Assembly: GCA_963715745.1 (NCBI GenBank)
Contig: OY970271.1
Coordinates: 558,001 to 622,000, forward strand
From: CAWGJF01 sp963715745
GTDB lineage: Bacteria; Bacteroidota; Ignavibacteria; Ignavibacteriales; Ignavibacteriaceae
Direction of reading: 5' to 3'
Length of the DNA: 64,000 nucleotides
Shown in pieces: positions 26,794 to 37,277 of the stretch; position 1 is the stretch's first letter, and each line of letters opens with the position of its first letter. Made by a program: the position numbers and the translations under genes. The notes under the pieces are model-generated. The model saw only the letters and a program-made list of their open reading frames with translations. It was not told the origin of the DNA and searched no databases.

Positions 26794-26889
26794 ATCATTC
26801 TTATTGAAATATTATTTATTAAAAATTATTAACTTCTAATAGAATGTAGCTACTTCTTTATCAATATTTCAGCTGTCTTTAGGTAAGCA

Positions 26890-27405
26890 ATGACAAAAGA
26901 ATTATGGACTGATAAAAAATTTATATTTGTTCTTGAGAATTCAGAATTAGAATCAATACTTAATCGATTGAGAGAAACTCCTTCGAAAATCAGACAAATA
27001 GTTAATGGTGTATCGGAAGAAATTCTAAATAAAAAACCAAAAGGAAAGTGGTCTGTAAAAGAAAATATTGGCTATCTTACTGATCTCGAAGAACTTCACG
27101 ATAATCGTATTGATGATTTCCTTGAGAACAGGAATGTACTGCATGCTGCTGACATGAAAAACAAAAAAACGGATGCGGCACATCATAACAAAAAAGAAAT
27201 AAATCAATTATTAAATGAGTTTAAAAAAGTTCGTGATGAATTTATAAACAGAATAGAAATGCTTGATGCTGAAGTACTTGAAAAAACTTCACTCCATCCA
27301 AGATTAAACCAGCCAATGCGTGTAATTGATCTTGCACAGTTTGTTTCTGAACACGATGATCATCATATTGAAGCAATCAGGGAAATTGTAATTAATCATC
27401 AGTGA
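26890..27405 (+). CDS. DinB family protein
   Basis: 171-residue four-helix DinB-like protein, a group of metal-dependent enzymes often using bacillithiol or similar thiols. Visible features: GKWSVKENIGYLTDLEELHDNRI (first His ligand near residue 71) and a late HDDHHIEAIRE cluster that would complete the metal site. The 3' end overlaps the convergent DUF1684 gene by 7 bp. Substrate unknown. Confidence 0.85.
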   Translation: MTKELWTDKKFIFVLENSELESILNRLRETPSKIRQIVNGVSEEILNKKPKGKWSVKENIGYLTDLEELHDNRIDDFLENRNVLHAADMKNKKTDAAHHNKKEINQLLNEFKKVRDEFINRIEMLDAEVLEKTSLHPRLNQPMRVIDLAQFVSEHDDHHIEAIREIVINHQ

Positions 27406-28301
27406 TTTTCTCCCCACATTTTTTCTCCGGCAGTAATTCTTAACTTTAAATAATTTTCTTTTGGGGGAAACGGACAGGTAGCAAACTTTGTAAATACGCA
27501 GGGAGGATTGTAGGCAAAGTTAAAATCAATAATTAAATTGCCAAGAGAATCAGGTTTGTCTGTGTATAAATATCTTCCGGCACCATAAGTTTCTTCGCCG
27601 CTTGTTTCATCCGCAAAAATAAACCACATTTTATTCCCTGCATCAATTGCATCAAGTGAATATTGATTTCCGTTAACTGAAAAGCTGATTTTTCCTGGTG
27701 AAAGTTCTTCCCCCATAACTCCCGTAATATCAGGAACTGACAATTTCTTGGGTGGATTATACTTCTCAAATTTTGCTTGTAATCTCCAATCTTCGTTGAT
27801 TGGAAATCTTTCAAGCCCTTTAAATTCTTTTACGAGCGGTGCATTCAAATCCCTTAAACGGATTGCAAATCCTTTTGTTCTTTTTATTACGTACCATTTC
27901 AAAGAGCCGCATTGAAGAACAGTTGGATTTTCTGAATAGTCATCCAGTAAAATCATTTCCGAAACCGGGTTTCCATCATTTAAAACTTCCACATCAGGTT
28001 CAACAGCTATGGATACAGCAGAATCTTTTAGCATCAAATTTCCAATGTGTGCAGGTCCTGAAGGAAATATAATATCATTATCTTTTGCAGAACCGAAAGA
28101 ATTATTTCCTTCTTTAAGCCAGAATAATCCTACAAGATTCAGCCACCCGGTTTCTTCTTTTAACCTTGAAATTCTTTTTTGATCCCACTGCTTTACCTCA
28201 TTTATGTATTCCGGACTGCCCTTATCTTTTTCAGTACTACATCCTAAATAAAATATAGATAATAATATGAAAGCAAAAATGTACCATACTATATTTTTCA
28301 T
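27399..28301 (-). CDS. DUF1684 lipoprotein
   Basis: 300 residues with a lipoprotein signal (lipobox YLGC, Cys21). The body fits DUF1684: QWDQKRISRLKEETGWLNLVGLFWL near the start (split over residues ~38-64), NDIIFPSG, and NPPCVFTKFATCPFPP near the C-terminus. The family is widespread in Bacteroidota and its function is unknown. Likely anchored to the periplasmic membrane face. Convergent with the DinB gene. Confidence 0.85.
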   Translation of the reverse strand: MKNIVWYIFAFILLSIFYLGCSTEKDKGSPEYINEVKQWDQKRISRLKEETGWLNLVGLFWLKEGNNSFGSAKDNDIIFPSGPAHIGNLMLKDSAVSIAVEPDVEVLNDGNPVSEMILLDDYSENPTVLQCGSLKWYVIKRTKGFAIRLRDLNAPLVKEFKGLERFPINEDWRLQAKFEKYNPPKKLSVPDITGVMGEELSPGKISFSVNGNQYSLDAIDAGNKMWFIFADETSGEETYGAGRYLYTDKPDSLGNLIIDFNFAYNPPCVFTKFATCPFPPKENYLKLRITAGEKMWGENH

Positions 28302-28385
28302 TTAAACTCGCAAAATTAGTTTCATTGCTAAACTAATCCTTTGCTGTGGAAAGTTCAAATCTGAAATTGCTGCGAAAAGCTATAT

Positions 28386-30161
28386 TTATTTTAAGAGGAT
28401 CATTTTTTTTGTTTCATAATATGAACCAGCTATCAAGCTATAAAAATAAATCCCGCTTGTAAGTTCTGATGCATTGAATTCGACTTCATATTTTCCCGCA
28501 GGTTTATTTTCATTTATTAAAATTGCTACTTTGTTGCCCAGTATATCATAGACTTTTATAGTCACTAATCCAGATTTTGGAATTACAAAATTTATTTTTG
28601 TAGTCGGATTAAAAGGATTAGGATAATTCTGGTACAAATGAAATTTATCTGGAGTAGATTTCTCTTCTGAAACAGAAGTGATTGTTGCGTTGCCTGTAAT
28701 TTTTAATCCATAAGGATTTGGAAGATTATCTGCATTATGAAAAATCCAGAGGGTATCATTTAATTGTCCCTCTAATTCCGGAATCCAATTGACTGTTATT
28801 GTATCTCTATTAAATGGTGTCAATTCTTTTGGAAATATTTGATTAATTGAAATTACATTTTCAATATTATTATTAATAAATATGCTATCAACTGTTGTTG
28901 AGATGCTTCCTGAATTAATTATACTAAAAGAAACAATTGATGTGTCTCCAACACCTATGCTACCAAAATCAATGCTGTCCGTTAATTCTATTTTTGATAA
29001 AAAAAAGGATGCAAATAAACTCCTTCCCGGTCCACCGTAGGCACCAATATCATTTCTTAATTTACCCAGCGATGGAAATTCAGCAAAGCCGGGATTCATA
29101 GGATCTTCAGGATCATTAAAATTTAAAACCGGATTACCTGCATCAATACAGGGTGATGTTAAAGATAAAAGGAATAAACTATCGGCAAATTCAGGAAATG
29201 ATTCGATATTTCCTGTCCCGGTCCAGCCGTTTTCTATAAGAGAATAATTTATATCTGATGGGCCACCACTAATCTGAACAATTTGTTCGCCGGATGTTTG
29301 AGTATTTCCCCAGATAATATTATTTGTTGCCTGAACTGAAGTAGCCCAGATAAGTATTCCTCCGCCTTTACCTGCAGCTTCACTTCCTCCACCTGAAGAA
29401 TGATTCCCAACTATTGTATTATTCTCAATAATTTTTGGTATAGAACCATGATTAGAAAGAACCCAAATCCCTCCTCCTCCAAAAGTTTGTGCTCCACTAA
29501 CTGCCTGGTAAACTTTATTATTATAAATAATATTATTCCTGACTATCGCACCTGTATAATTTAATACAATAGCTCCGCCGTACATTCCTGAATTAGACAT
29601 AAAAACATTATTTAAAAGGTGCGGGTTTCCATCGCCAACCCTCATTCCTCCACCACCGGCACTCACAATTCCGGAACCAGTTCTGATTGCCTCATTATTA
29701 ATTATCAAATTATATTTTATTGTTGGAGAAGAGAGTGTAACAAGTATCCCACCACCTTCAACATAAGTACCTGCACCATGTTCATCTATCCATTTTGTCC
29801 CTGTCCCGCCGGTTAATGTAAATCCCTTTAAAACAGCAGAACTGTCTTCTCCCGAAATGAATAACACACAGCTAGCAGTATCTGGATGAGCTGGCTGGCT
29901 TCCGTTTATAATTGTGCTTGTTATATAACTTACATCTTCATTGAACATAAAATAACTTGTGAGAAAAATGTTTTTTCCCTTAAAATTGATATTCTCATAA
30001 TATTCTCCCGGGGCAACAAGAACGGTATCACCATTTGAAGAAACATCAATTGCAGATTGAATAGATGAATAATCTTCAGGAACCCTGATTGTGTTTGCTA
30101 CTAAAAATGAAAAGATATTTGCAGCAACTAAAATTAAAATTGTTAAAAATAAAGCTCGCAT
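28386..30161 (-). CDS. Secreted right-handed beta-helix protein with T9SS sorting domain
   Basis: 591 residues. Signal peptide, then IRVPEDYSSIQSAID and GDTVLVAPGEYYENI, the classic start of a parallel beta-helix. Repeated N-rich turns (NNIIYNN, ENNTIVGN, TNNIIWGN) continue to about residue 300. An Ig-like spacer and a T9SS type A domain (NYPNPFNPTT, ending KKMILLK) follow. Likely a surface or secreted polysaccharide-binding or lyase-like protein; no catalytic residues were identified. Confidence 0.88.
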   Translation of the reverse strand: MRALFLTILILVAANIFSFLVANTIRVPEDYSSIQSAIDVSSNGDTVLVAPGEYYENINFKGKNIFLTSYFMFNEDVSYITSTIINGSQPAHPDTASCVLFISGEDSSAVLKGFTLTGGTGTKWIDEHGAGTYVEGGGILVTLSSPTIKYNLIINNEAIRTGSGIVSAGGGGMRVGDGNPHLLNNVFMSNSGMYGGAIVLNYTGAIVRNNIIYNNKVYQAVSGAQTFGGGGIWVLSNHGSIPKIIENNTIVGNHSSGGGSEAAGKGGGILIWATSVQATNNIIWGNTQTSGEQIVQISGGPSDINYSLIENGWTGTGNIESFPEFADSLFLLSLTSPCIDAGNPVLNFNDPEDPMNPGFAEFPSLGKLRNDIGAYGGPGRSLFASFFLSKIELTDSIDFGSIGVGDTSIVSFSIINSGSISTTVDSIFINNNIENVISINQIFPKELTPFNRDTITVNWIPELEGQLNDTLWIFHNADNLPNPYGLKITGNATITSVSEEKSTPDKFHLYQNYPNPFNPTTKINFVIPKSGLVTIKVYDILGNKVAILINENKPAGKYEVEFNASELTSGIYFYSLIAGSYYETKKMILLK

Positions 30162-30245
30162 AATTTCTCCGTTTTTATCAGTAAAAGTATGATTGAAAAA
30201 CTGCGAATTCGTCCTGATACCTGAATCAGAACTAATTAAATGAAT

Positions 30246-31334
30246 TTAATTTATTACAGCTTGCTTTCTGAACTGTGTTGGTGTGAATCCGGTCTGTTTT
30301 TTGAATGCGGAATTGAATGCAGATTTTGAATTAAATCCTGATTCATAAAGGACTTCCAGAACAGTCTTTTTTGGATCGGAATTTTCATTCAATTGTTTTT
30401 TCGCTTCTTCTATTCGGTATGAATTTATAAAATCATAAAAATTTCTGTCAAACGATTCATTAATAACCTGTGAAAGATATTTTGCAGGAAAATTTAGTTT
30501 TGACGCCACATCAGATATTGTCAGTTCAGGATTTAGATATGGCTTATCAATATTAAAATAGTTTTCAAGTTTTTGGAGGTACTCAGTCTTTTCTTTTTCA
30601 GTAAGCCGGGAATGTTCATACTTTGTCTGTTTTTCTTCTCCGGGTAAACCGGTAAAATATTCAGGATGCTGGAGTGCCTTATAAAAAATCAGGATTGCAA
30701 AAACAAAATTAATTAGTAAGGAAACAAAGGTAAGATAGCTTTCAGTGTTTTCGCTTATCATTTTCAAATTGATAAAAATGAAATTGAAAAGATCAACCAT
30801 CCACATTATGAAAAATGCTCCAACTACATATAACATCCATGTCAGGCTTAGCTTATCAATTGAAGAGTAGTAATCTTTTATTTTTTTCCTATACCTGATA
30901 ATTAGAATGAAACATGCAATCATGTAAGGTGTGGTTACTAGATGGAATGCCCAGTACCTGTAAATGAAAGGTATATGAATTTTAAAAATGACGGAAAGAA
31001 AAACTAAAGCGAATACTAAACCGTGAATCAGTTTTGATGTTGAAAATACGAATCCTTTTTCAGTAATTGATTTTGTGTATAAATAAAGTAAAGGTCCGAA
31101 CAAGAAACCAAATGAAGTTCCAATCCCGCTGAACCAGTGAAGATTAATACCTGTTACTTTAATTATAGCTTGAAGTGCAAAGTCAATTATAAATAGTGCA
31201 TTTGCAAAAAGAAAAGCTGATAAAATTCTATGACTGGTGATGTTTCCTTTTTTGTAAGAGAAAGCAAATGCAGCGAATATTAAAAGCAATACTGCGGTTA
31301 AAATTCCAATTGAATCAATAATTGAATAATTCAT
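30246..31334 (-). CDS. Membrane-spanning AraC family transcriptional regulator
   Basis: 362 residues: about seven N-terminal transmembrane helices (residues ~5-225) joined to a C-terminal AraC DNA-binding domain with two helix-turn-helices (ISDVASKLNFPAKYLSQVI and VLEVLYESGFNSKSAFNSAF). This layout suggests a sensor-regulator in one chain acting from the inner membrane. It lies downstream of the trehalase gene on the same strand, so it may control the trehalose locus. Confidence 0.85.
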   Translation of the reverse strand: MNYSIIDSIGILTAVLLLIFAAFAFSYKKGNITSHRILSAFLFANALFIIDFALQAIIKVTGINLHWFSGIGTSFGFLFGPLLYLYTKSITEKGFVFSTSKLIHGLVFALVFLSVIFKIHIPFIYRYWAFHLVTTPYMIACFILIIRYRKKIKDYYSSIDKLSLTWMLYVVGAFFIMWMVDLFNFIFINLKMISENTESYLTFVSLLINFVFAILIFYKALQHPEYFTGLPGEEKQTKYEHSRLTEKEKTEYLQKLENYFNIDKPYLNPELTISDVASKLNFPAKYLSQVINESFDRNFYDFINSYRIEEAKKQLNENSDPKKTVLEVLYESGFNSKSAFNSAFKKQTGFTPTQFRKQAVIN

Positions 31335-31459
31335 AATTTGAACAAACCGGATAAATGTTCACAATTAAAATGAGGTAAGTTTAGGTTTTTATCAATATTT
31401 AATTTAAGAATTGAAATGTTGGTAGGATATCCGGACTGATTTTGACCTGAATTGAATCA

Positions 31460-32974
31460 TTAAAGCTGCAAATCCATATTACTTAATAAAGCACTTGCAA
31501 TTCCGTTTGTCCAGCCGAACCCATCCTGCAAAGGATATTCGCCTCCGCCGGCGTGTAAAGAAATATCATCGACATTATATTTTTCAAACATCTTCCCAGT
31601 ACGTTCAAAAACTTTTTCGTTTAATGTAAGCCATCTTACTTTTATTTTATCAGCTGTACCATTAAATCCATAGTTGCGTAATCCTTTAATAGTAATCCAT
31701 TGCAAAGGCGCCCAGCCGTTTGGTGCGTCCCATTGCTGACCAGTGTAATTTAAAGTTGTTGTTACACCGCCGTCTCTTAAAAAATCAGATTCGATTTTTA
31801 CTCTGACTGCGTCAGCCATTTTTGAATTGGCAATGTTAAAATAAAGAGGATAGCAAGCTGCTAATGTTGGTACGCTTGTTCTTTGTTTGTCCTTCCAATT
31901 ATAGTCAAAGAAATAATTTTCTTTTTCATCCCAGAAAATCTGGTTAATTAATTCAAACCTGTTTTTTGCTTTTCCAGAAAATGCTGAGCTCTTTTCTTTG
32001 TTCCCATTTAACTCATTCAGTTTTGAAATTAAGGTCTCAGCAAAATATAAAAGACAATTAAGATCAACAGGGAGAATTTCTGAAGCAACACAACTTGTTA
32101 AAGAATTTTTATCTGCAAACCATCTGCTTGAAAAATCCCAGCCGGACTCACAGGCTGCCCGAATGTTTTTATACAAATTAATCTTTTCTTCATGTGACAG
32201 ATTTCTTGCTGCCTGTAAATCTTCAAAATAAGATTCTTCTCTTGGCAAACCTTCCGGATCAAAATAACGGTTTAAATGTTTACCATCAGAAATTTCAATA
32301 CTATGTGAGCCAGCAATATTTTTTACGGTGTTACCACACCAGAATTGATATTCTTTTTCAAGCTGTGGCAGATATTTTAATCCCCAGTTGTAGTCATCTT
32401 TAAATTTACAAACAAGATCAATTATTGAAGCGAAGAAAGGTGGCTGCGATCTTGTTATATAATAAACTCTGTTGCCGTTTGGAATAAATCCAACTGTGTC
32501 AATTAAATATGCAAAGTTATCAATCATATTTTCTACGGTTTCAATTTCACCATCGGCAAGTAAACCGTGCATAGTGAAATAACTATCCCAGTAATAAATT
32601 TCTCTGAATCTTCCCCCCGGAATTATGTAAGGCTTGGGTATAGGTATTAATGTGCTGTACTTATTTACATCAGAAGGTGCCTCTCTTTTCAAAACATTCC
32701 ATAATATTTTAATGTGTTCTCTTAAGCTTCTTTTTTCAGGCAGATTAATTTTCTCATCAATTTCAGATGGAACATTGAAGTGTGAAAGTACAAAAGCTTT
32801 CAGGCTGAATGTTTGTTTATCCTTTTCAGTTTTGTATAGATCAAGAATTAATTCGGGATCATTTTTAGGAATTGAATCAACAAAAGTTTTTGAATCTTTA
32901 AATACTCCTGAAGATTGAACTGCCGTATATAAATCTCCGGATACCTGAATGTAATCTTCTTTCTTTAGATTCAT
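31460..32974 (-). CDS. treA: Alpha,alpha-trehalase (GH37)
   Basis: Hydrolyses trehalose to two glucose molecules. Both trehalase signatures are present: PGGRFREIYYWDSYF (119-133) and QWDAPNGWAP (414-423). ESGWDFSSRW carries the expected catalytic Asp, and EYPLQDGFGWTNG near the C-terminus the catalytic Glu. There is no signal peptide, so it should be cytoplasmic and depend on the permease encoded immediately upstream (no gap between the genes). Its GAGG ribosome-binding site lies in the end of that gene. Confidence 0.93.
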   Translation of the reverse strand: MNLKKEDYIQVSGDLYTAVQSSGVFKDSKTFVDSIPKNDPELILDLYKTEKDKQTFSLKAFVLSHFNVPSEIDEKINLPEKRSLREHIKILWNVLKREAPSDVNKYSTLIPIPKPYIIPGGRFREIYYWDSYFTMHGLLADGEIETVENMIDNFAYLIDTVGFIPNGNRVYYITRSQPPFFASIIDLVCKFKDDYNWGLKYLPQLEKEYQFWCGNTVKNIAGSHSIEISDGKHLNRYFDPEGLPREESYFEDLQAARNLSHEEKINLYKNIRAACESGWDFSSRWFADKNSLTSCVASEILPVDLNCLLYFAETLISKLNELNGNKEKSSAFSGKAKNRFELINQIFWDEKENYFFDYNWKDKQRTSVPTLAACYPLYFNIANSKMADAVRVKIESDFLRDGGVTTTLNYTGQQWDAPNGWAPLQWITIKGLRNYGFNGTADKIKVRWLTLNEKVFERTGKMFEKYNVDDISLHAGGGEYPLQDGFGWTNGIASALLSNMDLQL

Positions 32975-34219
32975 TTAAAACTCCTCGAACCTGAACTTTT
33001 TCCTTATGTTGCTGTAGAAAAACAATACCGCAAACAAAATTCCCATAGGCACAAGTGAAAAATAGAATGCGGTTTGTCCGCTGAACCTTCCGAATATGTA
33101 GCCGGTAAGCAGAGAACCGGTTGTGCCGCCGAGTGCAGAGAAGATAACAATCAAACCGCTCATTGCACTTTGCCTGTGCTTGGGAAGCACACTGAGTATG
33201 GAAGAATTTAATGCCGGGTAAATAGGACCAAGAAAAAGTCCGATCATTGGGAGTAAAAATCCTGCCAAAGGAACTTCTGTCCAGCTATTTATTGAGCCGA
33301 CTTCAATTCCACTTGTAATTGGAAGCACAAGCACAACCAGCAGCATTCCGCAAAGAATAACAGTCGTCAGAACTTTCATCCAGGAAAATTTTTTAATAAA
33401 GTATCCGCTTGCAATTCTTCCAAATGCAATTGCGCCGGCAAAGATGCTTACAATCTGGACACTAATAGAATTAGGCATCTGTAGAATACTTTTATTAAAA
33501 GTTGGAAGCCAGGTTTGAATACTCTGTTCGATAAGAACATAAATGAATGCGCTGAAAATAAAAACAAGCACAAGTGGAAACCGGATCAATGCAAGCATCT
33601 CAACAAATTCATGTACAACAGAAAACTTTTCCTCAGCTTTTTTAACTTCGCTTTCATCAAGCTTTACAGTTAACAGGTTAAAGAACGCAATCAGGCAAAG
33701 GGCAGCGAGTACCCAGTAAGTATCGAGCCATCCCTTGGAACCCGGACCTCCATCGCCAATAAAAAATCCAAATATCCAGTAACCAGAAAGAACACCTACC
33801 TGAAAGATTCCTTCAAGCACACTCATAACACTTGCGTGTTCATCTGCATTTTCAGTTACCAATCCTACTGTTGAATATGCGGAAACTTTTATTAATCCAA
33901 AACTGAAACCGGTTGCAGCAAATAATATTTTTGACATCAGGAATCCGTCAAAAAATCTCATACCCAGCGATGCTGCTGTAACAACCAGCAATGCAGTCAA
34001 CATTGATCTCTTATATCCGTACCTTGGAATGTAAGAGGCAAGGACAAAAGAAAAGATTGCAATAGATAAATCTTTGAATGCTTCAAGAACACTTGCTCCA
34101 CTTTCAGTTACATTGTAATGTACAATCACTTGCAGGATTACGATGCCTACACTGTTAAGCATCAAACCTATTACAAAGTAATTTATATAAAGGGAGAGCT
34201 TTACCTTAAATTTCTGCAT
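32975..34219 (-). CDS. MFS transporter, probable trehalose or disaccharide permease
   Basis: 414 residues with about 12 transmembrane helices, resembling the fucose permease/TsgA-like branch of the MFS (YINYFVIGLMLNSVGIVIL at the N-terminus, IPRYGYKRSML after helix 2). It precedes the cytoplasmic trehalase with zero spacing, and a TonB receptor is divergent, so I infer uptake of trehalose across the inner membrane. The start has a good Shine-Dalgarno-like GAGG. Substrate is inferred from context only. Confidence 0.8.
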   Translation of the reverse strand: MQKFKVKLSLYINYFVIGLMLNSVGIVILQVIVHYNVTESGASVLEAFKDLSIAIFSFVLASYIPRYGYKRSMLTALLVVTAASLGMRFFDGFLMSKILFAATGFSFGLIKVSAYSTVGLVTENADEHASVMSVLEGIFQVGVLSGYWIFGFFIGDGGPGSKGWLDTYWVLAALCLIAFFNLLTVKLDESEVKKAEEKFSVVHEFVEMLALIRFPLVLVFIFSAFIYVLIEQSIQTWLPTFNKSILQMPNSISVQIVSIFAGAIAFGRIASGYFIKKFSWMKVLTTVILCGMLLVVLVLPITSGIEVGSINSWTEVPLAGFLLPMIGLFLGPIYPALNSSILSVLPKHRQSAMSGLIVIFSALGGTTGSLLTGYIFGRFSGQTAFYFSLVPMGILFAVLFFYSNIRKKFRFEEF

Positions 34220-34563
34220 ATCAACCTCAGGAGGTTATGAATTTGTGAGTAAGACAATTCAAAATATTAAATATTTATCTGTAAAAAAACAGAGTGTTCA
34301 ATTGTGACTGATAAACTTGTAAATTTAATGCTTTATGGTTAATTTCAAAATCAAATGTCAGTAATAAGTATAGAGATTCAATATTTATAGAAATTTAAAC
34401 ACCTGACTTTATGTGTTCTTCATTATAAGTATTAGTAAGCCAGATGTTATCTCATCTCCAAAATGAAGATACAGAAAACAAAATATATAATACTCTCTGA
34501 CAATCCTTTTAAGATTACTTCCACACTAACTAATCAGTTAATAACAAACAAAACGGAGGAACA
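34220..34563. promoter_or_regulatory. Divergent control region between permease and TonB receptor
   Basis: 344 bp of AT-rich non-coding DNA between the divergent trehalose permease and TonB receptor genes. It must hold both promoters and is the natural place for the AraC regulator to bind. I could not pick out a convincing operator or -33/-7 pair by eye. Confidence 0.5.
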
Positions 34564-37113
34564 ATGAGCGATAATTATACCTCTTGGTTATGGCGATCAT
34601 TAACGATGGCTGTGACTCTAACTCTCTTTTTTAGCGGTGTACTGTTTGCACAGGGAACATTAAAGGGAAATGTAACGGATGCTAAAGGTGATGCTATAAT
34701 TGGTGCAAATGTATTTCTTAAAGGAACTACTATGGGTGCGGCTACAAACTTTGATGGAAATTATGTGATAAAAAATGTCCCGGCTGGAAGCTATACCCTT
34801 ACTGTAAGTGCTATCGGTTACAAAACACAAGAGTTCAGTATAAATGTAACAAGCGGAGCTGTGGTAGAACAGAATGCTTCTTTAGCAGAGGACGTTTTAC
34901 TTATGGAAAATGTTGTAATTACCGGTACCGCTGGTGGAACCGGAATTAAAAAGAAAGACGCAAGTTTTTCTATTACAACAATTTCGCCCCGAGATATGGA
35001 ACAGTTATCTCCAACTAGCACTGCTGCTGCATTGGATTTAGTTCCAGGTGTTTGGTCTGAAAGTTCAGGAGGTGTTGCAGGTGCAAATATTTTCGTAAGA
35101 GGTTTGCCATCTTCCGGAGATGCACCTTTTGTAACTATGTCAATTAATGGTGCTCCGATTTATGGAACGCAAACTCTTTCATTTTTTGAACAAAGCAGTA
35201 TTTTTAGAATTGATGAAACTGTTGGAACGACTGAAGCGTTAAGAGGTGGTCCTAGTTCAGTTTTTTCAAATGGTGAATCAGGATTAACAACAAACTTTAA
35301 TCTGAAAAAGGGAACAGATATAACTCAAGGATTAGTTAAATACACTACCTCAGATTACAGCGAACAAAGAATTGATGCTGTACTTAGTGGTCCCGTTTCT
35401 GACAGGCTGTATTATATGGTTGGTGGTTATTTTAGAACTTCACCCGGAATAAGAAATACAGAATTTAATTCTGAAAAAGGACAGCAAATTACCCTGCAAC
35501 TGACAAAAGTTTTTGATGATGGTGTTATTAATGGATATGCCAGATTAACAAACGATCATGGTCAATGGATTTTACCAATGGCTTTGGCTACCGGTAATGA
35601 CCTGGGCACATTTTCACCACTTGGGAATGCTACACGATTCAGAATGCTAAGAATAAATATGCAGGGAGACAGTGCTCATTATGATTTTTCTGATGGACGT
35701 GGATGGAAAGGTGTTGTGAGTGGATTTAATTTTGATTATGGATTAGGAGGAGGTTGGACTGTTCGTGATAATCTCTCTTACACAAAAGGTGATGCTAATA
35801 CTTTGGGATTTGTACCAAACGGAAGCCCGATGAAAGTTTCAGATTTAATGACAAAACTTGGAACAACAAATCCGATAATGACTGTTGGTGGGAAAAGCCT
35901 GACTTCAGGCTACGTTCAAAGCTATGGTCACTGGGTTGTTGAAAAGCAGCTCGAGGCTATTTCAAACGATATAAGTATTACCAAAATAGCAGGTCAGCAT
36001 AATATTACTCTCGGTGCATATCAGGCTTTCTGGACTTCACAGGATTTCTGGACAATTGGAAATCATATACTTGTCGAAAATGTTGAAAATGGTGATGTCA
36101 TAAAAGGAGTTTCTCCAGATAGTGTTGCTGGCAGCTGGAACTACGGTCTTAACGAATCCGGAGACGCGAGAACATATGCTGTTTATGCTGGTGATTCCTG
36201 GCAAATAACACCAAAATTCAGATTAGATCTTGGTGCACGATACGAATTCTGGAATCTTAATTTCACTCTTGATGCAGGTTCATGGCCTGATGGTACAACC
36301 GATAAAATTGCTAACCTTGATGGAAATGATTGGGCAGGAACAGCCGCGTTAAATTACCAGTTTACTAATAACACAGGTGTATTCATTCGTGGTTCAAAGG
36401 GCTCTCTCTTTCCTCAGTTTGATCAGATCAGAGATGGTGATCTTTATAACCTGAAAAGCGGAACCCAGATACGTGATGCAAATGGAAATGTTTTGAGCGT
36501 AAACGGATCAGTAAAACCTAATTTGTTTAATCAAGGTGAAGTGGGACTTAAAATAGACCAGGAAATTTATAGTCTGTTCATTACAGGCTTCATAAACACA
36601 GTTGAGATATTTGATGGAGATGTTGGTGCACAAAGAGTAGCAGCTTTGTTAAAAACCCGTACGTTTGGTGCTGAAGTTGATGCAGGATTAAGTACACATA
36701 ACTTTAGAGTAAATGTTATCGGAACATTCCAGAGCGGAGAAATAACGCAATCTGATCAGGCTCCTGAAACAGAAGGAAATAAAATCTGGCGTCAGCCTGA
36801 CTTCCAGTTCAGAATTGCACCAAGCTATGATTTTGCAATATCACAGAATGTTACCTCAACAATTTATGGTGCATTCAGGTTCGTAGGAAAGAGATGGAAT
36901 GACAGAGATAATTCATACCAGCTTGATTCATTTACAAAGTTGGATCTCGGACTAAGTGTTTCCACATCAAGTGGACTTACATTTAATGTAAGCAGCGACA
37001 ATTTAACAGGTTCCGAAGGATTAACCGAAGGTGATCCACGTGATCCGAATTCAAAAAACGGCCGTCCTATTTTAGGTCGTTCATTCCGTTTCTCAGTCAG
37101 TCAAAGCTTCTGA
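34564..37113 (+). CDS. TonB-dependent outer-membrane receptor
   Basis: 849 residues. Signal peptide, then a carboxypeptidase-regulatory-like domain (GTLKGNVTDAKGDAIIGANV to about residue 115), a plug domain (ITTISPRDMEQLSP to IDETVGTTEALRGG) and a beta-barrel ending in Phe (RFSVSQSF), the outer-membrane assembly signal. Imports bulky nutrients using TonB energy. Its position divergent from a trehalase/permease operon suggests a trehalose or other glucoside substrate. No SusD partner is encoded nearby. Strong GGAGG ribosome-binding site. Confidence 0.88.
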   Translation: MSDNYTSWLWRSLTMAVTLTLFFSGVLFAQGTLKGNVTDAKGDAIIGANVFLKGTTMGAATNFDGNYVIKNVPAGSYTLTVSAIGYKTQEFSINVTSGAVVEQNASLAEDVLLMENVVITGTAGGTGIKKKDASFSITTISPRDMEQLSPTSTAAALDLVPGVWSESSGGVAGANIFVRGLPSSGDAPFVTMSINGAPIYGTQTLSFFEQSSIFRIDETVGTTEALRGGPSSVFSNGESGLTTNFNLKKGTDITQGLVKYTTSDYSEQRIDAVLSGPVSDRLYYMVGGYFRTSPGIRNTEFNSEKGQQITLQLTKVFDDGVINGYARLTNDHGQWILPMALATGNDLGTFSPLGNATRFRMLRINMQGDSAHYDFSDGRGWKGVVSGFNFDYGLGGGWTVRDNLSYTKGDANTLGFVPNGSPMKVSDLMTKLGTTNPIMTVGGKSLTSGYVQSYGHWVVEKQLEAISNDISITKIAGQHNITLGAYQAFWTSQDFWTIGNHILVENVENGDVIKGVSPDSVAGSWNYGLNESGDARTYAVYAGDSWQITPKFRLDLGARYEFWNLNFTLDAGSWPDGTTDKIANLDGNDWAGTAALNYQFTNNTGVFIRGSKGSLFPQFDQIRDGDLYNLKSGTQIRDANGNVLSVNGSVKPNLFNQGEVGLKIDQEIYSLFITGFINTVEIFDGDVGAQRVAALLKTRTFGAEVDAGLSTHNFRVNVIGTFQSGEITQSDQAPETEGNKIWRQPDFQFRIAPSYDFAISQNVTSTIYGAFRFVGKRWNDRDNSYQLDSFTKLDLGLSVSTSSGLTFNVSSDNLTGSEGLTEGDPRDPNSKNGRPILGRSFRFSVSQSF

Positions 37114-37136
37114 TTCTTAATTAAAAATCAGATTAC

Positions 37137-37168
37137 GGAACCCTGTATTTTTATGCAGGGTTCTGTTT
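37137..37168 (+). terminator. Rho-independent terminator after the TonB receptor
   Basis: GAACCCTG (37138-37145) pairs with CAGGGTTC (37156-37163), followed by TGTTTTA. It sits 24 bp downstream of the receptor stop. Confidence 0.8.
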
Positions 37169-37277
37169 TAAATCACACCACATTTCATTTATAAATTAAT
37201 TTTTTTATCTATAATCTGTTAACGTAAAATTAATTTTACCAGATAAATTCATTTCTAAATATTTACGGGGTAAGAAT

